DNA of 64,000 nt from contig WTXI01000051.1 in NCBI GenBank assembly GCA_022376515.1, positions 124,001-188,000 on the forward strand, given 5' to 3'. Of this stretch, positions 37,205 through 47,743 are shown piece after piece. The position numbers were made by a program, and so were the translations under genes. The first letter of the stretch is position 1. The number at the start of each line of letters is the position of its first letter. The notes under the pieces were generated by a model. The model was not told where the DNA came from. It worked only from the letters and a program-made list of their open reading frames with translations, and did not search any database. This stretch comes from Lactifluus volemus. Its lineage: Eukaryota; Basidiomycota; Agaricomycetes; Russulales; Russulaceae.

Positions 37205-37340
37205 GGCCATTTTAGGCAGGTTATTGAACTCGTGATATAGTCGTGTTACTCGTGTACGGGCTCCCACTGAAGAGTTTGTAATAACGCCTATTGCGGATGG
37301 GCTCACGTACTACAGTACTAGGTTGCAGGGCATGCAGACA

Positions 37341-37790
37341 CGGGGCGCCGATCTTCTACACCCACCAGTGAACGCTGGAATGGAAGAAGCGTAGCGGACA
37401 TTGTTGTGGGAAGCGTAGCGGACATTGTACAGTTACCCGACGCTGAGATAAGCACAGACAACGCGACTTCATCCCCGTCAGGTTCAACTTGGAGACTTTC
37501 TTCCCCCGGGGCCTCGGCTCAGAATCAACTTCTGTGAAAGACTCTGAACGCAGGCACCCCCGAGATTTTAGTCGTTCACCAAAATGCAAATTTTCCCACT
37601 GCTCATGTTTCCTTTCTCGTTGGGCAAGCCAGGGATTCCATGAAGACAGCCATGCGAGGGTCTGGACTGCGTCGTGTAGCAGGTTGATCGTGCACAAACA
37701 GGTTAGTCCAACTCCGCTATGGCCCACTCCTTTTCTTCGTTGGCCAAAATACGTTTAACCGTTTTCAGAAGTAATGGAATTCAAAATGAA
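37341..37790. repeat. Dispersed intergenic repeat, copy 1
   Basis: Shares with 39545-39850 blocks such as CACCAGTGAACGC, GGTTCAACTTGGAG, GACTCTGAACG, CCCCCGAGATTTT and CCCACTGCTCATGTTTCCTT. It lacks some segments present in the other copies. Confidence 0.7.
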
Positions 37791-37954
37791 AATGTAATCA
37801 CCTTAAAGGGTATCAAAGGGTCAGATCCGGTCAGATCTCATCGTCTCAACTTTTCTCAACCCCTATTTCGTGTTCACTCACGGGTTTCACACGACGTTAA
37901 ACACGCGCAGGCGCACGGGCGTGTCATGGAAGGTGGATGGGGCATATCAGGGCT

Positions 37955-38460
37955 GCCTAAGAGCCCTATAAAACACCCCAAACACCCATTCCCGTCCCCT
38001 CGCATATACCCTTCTATCCTCCACCACAACTAGTATCCTTTTGCTTTATATTTGCGTCCTTCATCCCCCCACAATCGACCAACGAAATGGACCCTTCCAA
38101 GCCTACTTCTTCTCAGCCTCAGCAGTCCATTCAAATGAGTGCGTTTTAAGCGAACTGCGGGATCATCCGTGCTGAATAGAATAAAATTATTAAAAAAAAG
38201 ATTTCAACCCCCCTGCGCGTGTTAACAGTCAACAACATGCTCATCGTCTCCGCGGAGGATGTGTATGTCTCTTCTCCACTTTCTCTCCGCTTGCTCCGTC
38301 GTCTTGATTATATTCCACTAATCTCTTGCTTCGCTTTCCGTTATCTTATCATCGGACCGACCCTTCAACCTCCGTGCGGGGTAATTGAATATTGACGGAA
38401 CTACTCATTTCCTATACAGGGTTTCTGCATGTTTTCCATCTGTAAGGCCTTTCTACTACC
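37955..38460 (+). other. Promoter-like region with possible short 5' exons
   Basis: CCCTATAAAACACC at about 37971 looks like a TATA box. A C/T-rich leader follows, then an ATG at 38087 in good context (CGAAATGG). The frame MDPSKPTSSQPQQSIQM meets a GTGCGT donor. An acceptor at about 38228 would add INNMLIVSAED before a GTGTATGT donor, and a further acceptor lies near 38420. No family recognised and no end found, so this may be the 5' end of a gene overwritten by the DUF6535 array. Confidence 0.3.
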
Positions 38461-38642
38461 ACATCCGAGTCCACTGTCTCACTCAACGCTATCTTGCATA
38501 CCACAGGCAAGCCCTGCCGGTTTTTATGGCTGAAGTTGACGTGTCAAGATACGTCCTCAGATGGGGCATGAGTTGTCCCTCATATAGCTTCATACGGAAC
38601 CGAGAAGGAGTCCCATGATTCAAATGCTGTACTTGTCTATAG

Positions 38643-38825
38643 TTAATGTAGCGAACTATCAGTAAATCTGGTCTTCGATTCCTGATTTTGGGTTATTTGA
38701 GCCCATTGTAAGGCAGGGTCTAGTGTACATGTGGGTTGTGAAGTTGGGTAAAATCGAGGTTGAGCTGAAGGTAACGTACCTTTATCATCGGCCAAGTTGA
38801 GGATCCGGTGCTCAGCTTGAGACAT
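38643..38825 (-). pseudogene. Solo first exons of a DUF6535 gene (remnant)
   Basis: Reads MSQAEHRILNLADDKGT, an intron-like piece, then LQWAQITQNQESKTRFTDS. This matches the first two exons of the DUF6535 copies (MSQPEHRILNVG; WAQMAQNLERKPRFADS). Nothing of the membrane or C-terminal parts follows. Confidence 0.75.
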
Positions 38826-39544
38826 TAGTGTGATACTGTAAGAAGAGGAGGTTTCGGCGTGGGCCGCGGGATAATTTCAATCGATTCGGTGCACGTGCAA
38901 CCGCGAGCGCCTCAAGGGACGCTATGCCATGTCTTACGTCTCAGTGAATCTATCTGTTGCATTCTTGCGACCAACAAACAGCATTTCTCGTAAGGAATGG
39001 GATGAAGTGAGACTGTTAGAGATAGTCTCGCTTGACATCTTGGTGATAGGACATTTGGTATTTGTACGCACATGATTTTTCATATGGCTTTGTCAACATC
39101 CCTATTAGGTAGATACTCTTACTTTGGGAAGCTTCGGAAATGGTCCACATAGGTACACACAAAGGTCAGCCTTGCACTGCATGCATGTATTTATACCCTA
39201 CATTTTCTACTTTGAGGCCTCAGCATTTTCACACCCACTGAATCATCATCAGCTACAGAGACAGGAGAAGGTGCCAATGAGCGGCATTCTTTCTTCTTTC
39301 TTTCTTTCCAGCATAAATATGGACAACCACAGTCACCGTTTCCTTCAGAGATCCATTTCTCCTCGACTTTACAGCCCCCCTTTGAATCACTCAGGCTCAA
39401 ACACGTAGTCGCCCCCTGCTGAGCAGTACAGTGTACGACCGCCATTTTAAGCAGGTTTGAGCCTCCTCGTGCGAAGTAACAGGCGTTATAACCTCTTTAG
39501 GGCGTGCGCACGATCATATCACGGGTCAGTAACGTTACCAAAAC

Positions 39545-39850
39545 GCTTTGCGTCTCAGGTGCAGGGTCTGTAGGCACGGGCGCCGATCTCCCTACACCCC
39601 ACCAGTGAACGCCACCGCCAGGTTCAACTTGGAGGCGTGTGGCCGGCCACCATGTCTCTCTGTTCCGCTTCAGGAGGCTTCCCCACCGGGGCCTTCAGGA
39701 ATCGTCTCGGATACAATTCGTAGCATCAACGTCAGTGATGACTCTGAACGGAGGGACCCCCCGAGATTTTGGTCCTTCGTTAAATTGCAAATATTCCCAC
39801 TGCTCATGTTTCCTTTCTCGTTGGGCAACCCAAGGAGGATATCGTGAGTA
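39545..39850. repeat. Dispersed intergenic repeat, copy 2
   Basis: Best-preserved copy. Contains GGCGCCGATCT, CACCAGTGAACGC, GGTTCAACTTGGAGGCGTG, CAGGAGGCTTCCCC and the CCCCCGAGATTTTGG block. It lies downstream (3') of DUF6535 copy 2. Confidence 0.75.
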
Positions 39851-40183
39851 CAGCATCTATCTCACATTCAGCGATCGGGTTAGTGACGGACCACCGGGAA
39901 GGGAGGACAATGATCACTGGCAGAGGCGCTCTTTTTCAGAAGACATTATAGTTGAATGGCAATGAGAGGCAGGCAGTTAGTCCCGGATTATATTTTAGAT
40001 AGTAGCAAAAAATGCAGGAGAAAATCGATCTATGTATCGTATGGAGATCAATATCAGTCACCTGTGATACATTGCAGACATAGTCAATATGGTTTACAAA
40101 CAATGCTGAAACGCCCATCAGCAGGTCGAGACTGAGTCAAATTGTCTCAACCATGAGACGACTTGGAGGGACTCTCCGATGGG

Positions 40184-42392
40184 TCACCGACTTCCAGCTG
40201 ACGAATCCGACCAACGTGTACCATTGAGCGTTTCTAGCTCAACTGGAGGATCGGTCGGGTCCTGAGTATCGTGATGCACGATAAGGGGTGCGGCGCCCGC
40301 AACATGAGGGTGATAACGAGAAGATGCTGCCATTGGAGTCGTAGAGGAAAAGGTAGATGTGACCATCGGGGGAGGTGCGCTGTCAAGGTTATCCCGAACC
40401 GTAGGTGGTTCTCTAGACAGGTTGTTAGCAATATTATTTCCCGTTGTCGCAGCGGCGACCACGGCTTGTGAAGTACCAGAACGACTCTGGCCTCCGGGAG
40501 GAGTAGGGTCGGACCATGTAGCAACTGTGGAGGGGCGTCGCATTGGTTCAGAGATACCACCGAGTGACGACTCGTCGGCTGCGTCAACGGTGATATGACT
40601 TGGACCTGGCGCTGTAGAAGTCAAGATATCACTGTCGCCTTGAGCGTGAGATAAGGAGATATGGAGATTGAGCAAGTTGTCACGAATATACATAATAAGT
40701 TCGTCGCTTGGCGCGTGTTCGATTTCATCCCACAGGGAGCGGAAGTCGTCCTGCAGCTCAGGAAGCGTGTTTCGTATGTCAACTTGGAAAGTGATGGTAA
40801 TACGGTTGATGATGACGCAGCCATATCCCGATTGTTCGTCAAAGAGTGAAAGATCTGGCGAGTGATGTGGGTCAGGTTGGCAAGTAACACGTTGTCATTG
40901 TCATGTCTGAGAAGGCCCCGAATCACGTCTTCGGATTTGCCTAGTTGACCTGCAGCAAGCGCAACCCAACCGTCGTTGCTTTTTGAACGTTGGAAATGAT
41001 ACCAGCAACAATGGTTTGCGCACACAAGCCGATCTCCTGTTCTTTGCCAACCTCCTGCTCGACACTAGTCACCGGGCTCCTCAGAGATTTCCCCATTTCG
41101 ACAGACTGCAGCACATCATGCTTGTCTTGAGGGAATATGTCTTTGAGGATTGACAATGCTACGTCCGAGAGGCGTGTAGCATCAGCGAAGTTGATGCAGA
41201 CGACCAGTCGTTGCATCTTCTCCGCGCCTGAGAGGAATTTGGATGACCAAGTACGTTCCAATAATCTCTTCACACCCATACAAAGATTTTCTTTTCCCAA
41301 TTTAGTGACCTTGCTTATAGGATCGCGGACGACCGAGGATCGGCAAAATCCAGGGATGGTCTGGAAGAATTGCACAAAATCGGAATCCTCGACTAGCTTT
41401 TTGAATAGTTTCTTCAACACAAAATCGTCAACCGTCGTCGATGATTTCGACCTATCCGGAACCTGCAAATAAACAAGTTGACCTGCGAATACAAATAGGG
41501 CGCCAACAGGATGCACTTACGTCTTGCAGCCAAACAGTAATGGAGGAATATGCGATGAAGGAAAGGATTGCGCAACAAACGACGGGAATGAAGACAGTTC
41601 GGTTGACATTGTAGAGAAATACGGCAAGGCCGACAAAGAAAACCCATGCGGAAAGGTGGGACATGACTGAAAACGCCCATCTCACCCGCGAGTGGCTGTA
41701 TTCGGTGGTAATCATTTCTTCTATCCGCGCCCGGTAATGGGGGCTGAGTCGGGGAGACTCAACTTGGAGGAGGTGTTGGGAAAAAATGATCCGTATCGAC
41801 AGGGCCAGAATGGCAGTAAAAATGTTGAGACACAGGCTCATGAACAAGAGTGAGTTTACCCAGATGGCGAATTTCGGGACAGAAAAGGGAGGAGGCTGAG
41901 CCGGAGTAGAAGGGAGAGGTGCGTTGGAATCGGCGAGAAATTGAAGCTTGTAGAGATTCTCAAGATAGAAGTTGGCGGTCTCCTGCGGGTTTTGCCTGAG
42001 GTCCTGAACTGTCACGGTAAGCAATGCAGCCAGGGACGTAGAGAACAAGCCCAGCTGTAATATTGATATGATGTGTGAGCGGTATAGAAAGAAAAACATG
42101 GGACACGGACCAAAATAACAACTTTGTCGACCCCTTTTACCCAGCATTCAATCTTCTTATTGTCTTCCTTTGTCGTCTTGCAATACATGGAGAAGAGAGG
42201 CTCAGAGCTATCAGCAAATCTGGGTTTCCTTTCCAGATTTTGGGCCATCTGAGCCCAGCTTGGGGCAACATCTAGTTGTCCACGTAAGTGGTTGAATTGG
42301 GTAGGGCTAGCGGAAAGTGACATACCTTGACTGTTCTCCACGTTATGGACACCTACGTTGAGGATTCGATGTACAGGTTGCCAGTGGGACAT
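40184..42392 (-). pseudogene. DUF6535 membrane protein, frameshifted (copy 2)
   Basis: Closely matches intact copy 3 from MSHWQPVHRILNV through WAQMAQNLERKPRFADS, the four membrane segments (SLAALLTVTVQDL; WVNSLLFMSLCLNIFTAILA; HLSAWVFFVGLAVFLYNV; VCCAILSFIAYSSI) and the helical C-terminal domain. Two one-base losses break it. One is at about 40980 (TTTTTG against TTTCTTG in copy 3, after NVQK). The other is at about 40781 (GTCAACTTGG against GTCAAACTTG, after LPSLSK). Introns before each break have normal GTAAGT/GTCCGT donors. The decay looks recent. Sequencing error cannot be excluded because both breaks are single bases next to homopolymers. Confidence 0.75.
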
Positions 42393-42984
42393 TGGAGAGA
42401 GATGTGACGCGAGAACCAAACCGAAATGGCGTGGTCAACTTGAAGCCTTCCGGTTTCAACCGACCTCACTACGAGTCGCGGGACCCTCCGTCCACAGGTC
42501 GCTAAGTTCGATTTCTCACCTCTCCCAACCTCGTAGTTGACGGGGACGCATATTTGTCGTGGTTTCATGTTTCGGTATAAAGATTCTCACTTTCAATAAA
42601 AATGTTTACGAGCATGCATTGATGATGGGTGTGCTAATCACCGTAGACGTGAACTGATTTCGGAAGCGGCCGATTAGCCGATTCCGGTCTGTCACGGTAG
42701 CTGCGATAGCATGACTTCAAAGTTTCTATCCAGATCTTTTCATAATACACATATCTTCAATGTCACCCCACATGACTGACCACTGGTAGGAGAATGGTGT
42801 CCGAGTCACAAACTCTTTAGGTCACGCTAATGTACGCCAAGGAGCATGGGCGAGTTCGAAGTGCGCAGAGGGAACGCCGAAAGGGGAAACGGATGGACGC
42901 CCGTTCGGTTATCACTTAGGTTGATTACGGAGCCGTTACGAGTCGAAGGAGCCGCGAAAACCCGAGAAAGACGAAAAGATTTAG

Positions 42985-43165
42985 AAACGAGCCAGGTTCA
43001 ACTTGGAGGCGTCGATGTGCCAGTGCCGGCCACCCCGTTTCTCTTTTCCGCTCCAGGAGGCTCCCCCGCCTTCAGGAAATCGGTCTCGCATCAACACGTC
43101 CGTTGAAGACCCTGAACGCCAGGGCCCCCCGAGAATTTGGTTTTTCGCCAAATGAAATTTATTAT
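42985..43165. repeat. Dispersed intergenic repeat, copy 3
   Basis: Shares AGGTTCAACTTGGAGGCGT, GCCGGCCACC, CAGGAGGCTCCCCC and GACCCTGAACGCCAGGGCCC with the copies at 37.4 and 39.6 kb. It lies 3' of DUF6535 copy 3. Confidence 0.7.
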
Positions 43166-43915
43166 CCTTACATTCAAGCGATCTCGAGAACTTGCTCGAG
43201 TACATACGCCGATAGAAGAAGGGGTGAGGACGATCTGTTGAGTCAGGCGAGGGTCGTCTGGACTGCATCACAGATCTCGGTCTCTGTACCGGGATGATCG
43301 TAATGTGCTGCAGTTGCTAGTATTGTGACATCGCGACTCACTGGCAAAAACAAGCTAATAATCCTTCCACTTCCGTCTTCATCATGAGGCCGGAAGAAGC
43401 AGAGCGAGGAAACATACCTGTACAATCACTAGCACTAACTTGAGCAATGTCCGTACACGGAACGGGATGATGACTGGTTCCAAACAGAAGCGCGTTTTTT
43501 TCAGAAGAGTGTTATAGCTGAATTGCAAACGGGAGGCAGGTATTTGTTAATAGTCCCGGACTATACTTTGATAGTAGCAAATAGAAAGGCGAGAGGAAAT
43601 CGATCTATGCGTCGTATGGAGATCAATATAAGTGAGTGTCAATCTGCTAAATGTTTTAAAGAGAGAAAGAGTGTAACGGAAGGACATAGCGATAGCAGTA
43701 ACAAAGCAATAAATAGTGTATGCGAAAAGTGGAACCGAAACTCCGAGTCCCAGGGTGTAGCCACCTGTGATACGTAGCAGGCGTGGTCAATATGGTCCAC
43801 AACAATGCTTAATATTGAGAGGGAGTTGGAAGGGGAAAAAAAAGTCCCATCAGCAGGTCGAGACTGAATGAACTCGTCTAGACCATGTGACGACTTGGCG
43901 GGATTCTCTGATGGG

Positions 43916-46268
43916 TCACGACCAGCGCGTATGATTGAGCAATTCCAGCTCAACTGGAGGATCACTCAGGTCCTGAGGATCGTGATTCCCGACGAGGGGC
44001 GCGGCGCCCGCAACATGAGAACGATAAAGAGAAGCTGCTGCCATCGGAGTCGTAGAGGAATGGAGAGTTGTGACCATCGCGGGAGGTGCGCTGTCAAGGT
44101 TATCCCGAACCGTAGGTGTTTCTCTAGGCGGGTTGTTAGCAACGTTATTTCCCGCTGTTGCAGCGTCGTCGGAAACCGCGGCCTGTGAAGTACCAGGACG
44201 ACTCTGGCCTCCGAGAGGAGTAGGGTCGGCAACTGTGGAGGGGCGTTGCATTGGCTCAGGGATGCCGCCAAGTGACGACTCGTCGGGTGTGTCAACGATG
44301 ATATGACCTGGACCTGGCGATGGGGAAATGTGAGGAGAAGTGGTAGCGAAACTATGATCGTGATCTGAGGAACTGGTGGCATGCGTTTCAACTTTCACAT
44401 CGATCGCTTGGGGGACAGGGGAAGTCGAGCTTGAGGGATTTCCAGAGGGGCCAGTATCGGGCGCCGCCGTGGACGAGGCTGTAGAAATTAAGGCAATATT
44501 GTCGCCTTGAGCCTGAGATAAGGAATTATGGAGATTGAGCAAGCTGTCACGGATATCCATAACAAGTTCGTCGGTCGGCGCGTGTTCGATTTCATCCCAC
44601 AGGGAACGGAAGCTGTCCTGCAGCTCAGGAAGCGTATTTCGTATGTCAAACTTGCTAAGTGATGGTAATACGGTTGATGATGACGCAGCCATATCCCGAT
44701 TGTCCGTCAAAGAGTGAAAGATCTGGCGAGTGATGTGGGTCAGGTTGGCAAGTAACACGTTGTCATTGCCATGTCTGAGATAGCCCCGAATCACGTCTTT
44801 GGATTTGCCGAACTGATCCGCAGCAAGCGCAACCCAATCGTCGTTGCTTTCTTGAACGTTGGAAACGATACCAGCAACAATGGTTTGCGCACACAAGCCG
44901 ATCTCCTGTTCTTTGCCAACCTCCTGCTCGACACTAGTCACCGGGCTCCTCAGAGACTTCCCCATTTCGACAGATTGCAGCACATCGTGCTGGTCCTGAG
45001 GGAATATGTCTTGGAGGATCGGCAATGCTACGTCCGAGAGGCGTATAGCATCAGCGAAGTTGACACAGACGACCAGTCGCCGCATCTTCTCCGGGATTGA
45101 GAAGAATTTGGATGACCAGGTACGTTCCAATAATCCCTTCACACCCGTACAGAGCTTTTCTTTTCCCAATTTAGTGACCTTGCTTATAGGATCGAGGACG
45201 ACCGAGGATCGGCAAAAGCCAGGGACGGTTTGAAAGAATTGGACAAAATCGGAATCCTCGACTAACTTTTTGAATAATCTTTTCAAGATAAGATGGTCAA
45301 CCTTCGCCGACAATTTCGACCTATCCGGAACCTGCGAATAAACAAGAAATCCAGCTCGACCTGCGAATACAGATAGGGTCAATAGGATGCACTTACGTCA
45401 TTCAGCCAAAAATTGACGGAGCAATATATGATGAGGGAAAGGAGTGAGCAACAAAAGACGGGAATGAAGACAGTTCGGTTGATATTGTGGAGATATACGA
45501 CGAGGCCGACAAAGAAAAACACGGCGGAAAGAAAACCCATGACTGCAAATGCCCATCTCACCCGCGAGCGTCTCAATTCGTAGGTAATCATTTCTTCTAT
45601 CCGTGCTCGGTAGTGGGGGCTGAGCCGGGGAGACTCAACTCGGAGGAGGTGTTGAGGCAAAATTCTCCGTATCGACAGAGCCAGAATTGCGGTAAAAATG
45701 TTGAGACATAGGCTCATGAACAAGAGTGAGTTTACCCAGATGGCGAATTTAGGGACAGAAAAGGGAGGAGGCTGAGCCGGAGTAGAAGGGAGAGGTGCGT
45801 TGGAATCGGCGAGAAATTGAAGCTTGTAGAGATTCTCAAGATAGAAGTTGGCGGTCTCCTGCGGGCTTTGCCTGAGGTCCTGAACTGTCACGGTAAGTAA
45901 TGCAGCCACGGATGTAGAGAACAAGCCCATCTGTAATATGGATCTGATGTGTGAGCGGTATAGCATTTTTAGGAAAAAGTGCGCACCAGGATTACGACTT
46001 TATCGACCGATTTTAGCCAGCTTTCAATCTTCTTTTTGTCTTCTTCTGCCATCTTGCAATACATGGAGAAGAGAGGCCCAGAGCTATCAGCAACTTCGGG
46101 TTTTCCTTCCGGATCTTGGGCCATCTGCGAGTGAGCCGAGCCTGGGGCAACATCTAGTTGTACACGTGGGTGGTGAAATTGGGTAGGGTTAGCGGAAGGT
46201 AACATACCTTGAGTTTTCTCCGCCTTGTGGTCACCTACGTTGAGGATCCGATGTTCAGGTTGGGACAT
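43916..46268 (-). CDS. DUF6535 domain membrane protein (copy 3, intact)
   Basis: Start MSQPEHRILNVGDHKAEKTQ; the first intron begins GTATGT. Exon 2 has the DUF6535 signature SGPLFSMYCKMAEEDKKKIE. After a short intron, four membrane segments follow: MGLFSTSVAALLTVTVQDLR, IWVNSLLFMSLCLNIFTAIL, FAVMGFLSAVFFFVGLVVYL, FCCSLLSLIIYCSVNFWL. A further intron (GTAAGT) leads to the last exon, opening VPDRSKLSAKVDHLILKRLF. That exon encodes a helical domain (PGFCRSSVV, RRLVVCVNFADAIRLSDVAL, LLANLTHITRQIFHS), then a long Ser/Thr/Pro-rich tail. The function of the family is unknown. Paralogues at 33.5, 40.2, 54.0 and 60.3 kb. Confidence 0.85.
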
Positions 46269-46689
46269 TGGAGAGATGTGACGTGAGAACCAAAATGAAA
46301 AGGTGTCAACTTGAAGTTTCGGCGTCAAGCGGCGTCACGACGGTCACTAGGCTTATGGAACATCAGATGGTTTCACACAAAGAGCGTCAAGAATAAGCAA
46401 GAGCACAACGACATAAGCAAAGAGCTGATTATACATTTCTAGTCCATAGTCGTAACTTTAAGCTACTCGAGTCATTAGCGGCGCAGCGACGATCGCCCTT
46501 CCAAAGTTGGAAGGAGTGTCCCACACAGCCTGCTGAATCATTGGGCTTAAGCCAGTTAATTGGTTGAGGTATTCTACTGGACGCATGACCTCCCGACAAG
46601 TGAGATGAGATATATGTGACATTACTTTGATGAAAATAATCCCGCCTTTCCGGCGTCTCAACTACCCTCACCGTCTCTCCGACCTCAGT
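46269..46689. other. Intergenic region between DUF6535 copy 3 and the ORM gene
   Basis: Upstream flank of copy 3 and 3' flank of the ORM gene; no gene seen. Confidence 0.4.
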
Positions 46690-47651
46690 TTAGCGGAATT
46701 GCGCGTCTGTTAGGAGGAGCTCGGGCGGCGGATTGATTTGACCTAGTGGTGTGCTTGTCCCCGAGACGTTCGTTGGGGTCGCACCCCCAGAACCAGAAGA
46801 GTTATCCGGAAGAATACGCAAGCGTTGGCGATGGGCCTGTTAAGCAACGTGGCTGTGAGCTTGGCAACGAGGCAGTATCTAACCGGGCAACGTTCAACGC
46901 ACGATGGGCAACTTGGGCACAAGGGTGAAAATGAGGGCTGAAAGATTGATGGCGAACAGCCATGGGTTGTAATTCGTGTAGTGTGTCGAAAGCAGGAACC
47001 TACATTCCGAATTTGCGGGGTCGTGTGAGCGACGCGTGCTGCGGAATGGTAAAGAAAGGACGGGAAACGTACAGCCCAACGGGTACGGAGAAGAGCCACT
47101 TTTTTGACGGCGTGTTCTGCGCACCGCCGTCTATCTGTTCCCAAAGCGTGAGATCGTCATATGCACCGCCGTGCAACTCGCTGCCGAACGGGATGCCGGT
47201 CACCCAATGGAACATGAGATACGAGCACTGAAAGGCATGTCAGTTGGGGGTATAGAGGGCGTCGCGAGGACGGTAGAAGTGGGGGCGTACGGCAAGATAG
47301 GTGAGATTGACAGCTGTCCAGGAGACGTTCTGCGTCATGCGGGGTATAGCATCAATGATGACTTTACCCGTGGCTATAAGCACGACATGGATCATCCAAG
47401 CACCTAAGAGAGCAGTTAAATGTCATATAGATAGCCATATTCAACGATGGAAACAAACCTTTGCGATTGACCCACTCGGCGTTGATGTTGGCGTACGCGG
47501 CTTGATCAAGCGCCTGCTCATTCGAGCTGGCTACGTGTTCGACTTTGAGAAGGCTGGGACTACGATGACGCCTTTGAGTCGTATTCTTGCCGTTTGTGTG
47601 TAACGAAAGGCCGGGAAGTTTGATACTGGGTGGGCTGAGACCGCTGTTCAT
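46690..47651 (-). CDS. ORM1: ORM1/ORMDL-family sphingolipid regulator
   Basis: ER membrane protein that restrains serine palmitoyltransferase. Exons 47651-47459, 47403-47291, 47227-47073, 46999-46903 and 46836-46690 give 234 residues. The N-terminal 45 residues are serine-rich (the part phosphorylated in yeast Orm1/2). Then come NINAEWVNRKGAWMIHVVLI, FHWVTGIPFGSELHGGAYDD and LTLWEQIDGGAQNTPSKKWL. The end reads LFLLSTHYTNYNPWLFAINL and TLVPKLPIAHRQRLRILPDN. Order and spacing fit the ORMDL family closely. The last intron (GTGCGT) removes an in-frame TGA and restores KLPIAHRQR. The C-terminal tail (NPPPELLLTDAQFR) is longer than in animals. It shares a short divergent promoter with the virilizer-like gene. 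Confidence 0.92.
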
Positions 47652-47743
47652 GGTTGGTGAATTGAAAGGGCCGATTGAGTCGCGTGGCAAATCTACGGCG
47701 AGCGGTTGGGCGCAGCCGGCAGACCTCTGTTCTGACTCGGAGG
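47652..47743. promoter_or_regulatory. Shared divergent promoter of ORM1 and the virilizer-like gene
   Basis: Only 92 bp separate the two predicted ATG codons (47651 minus, 47744 plus), so both transcripts' start sites must lie close together or overlap. No TATA box is visible on either strand. Confidence 0.6.
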
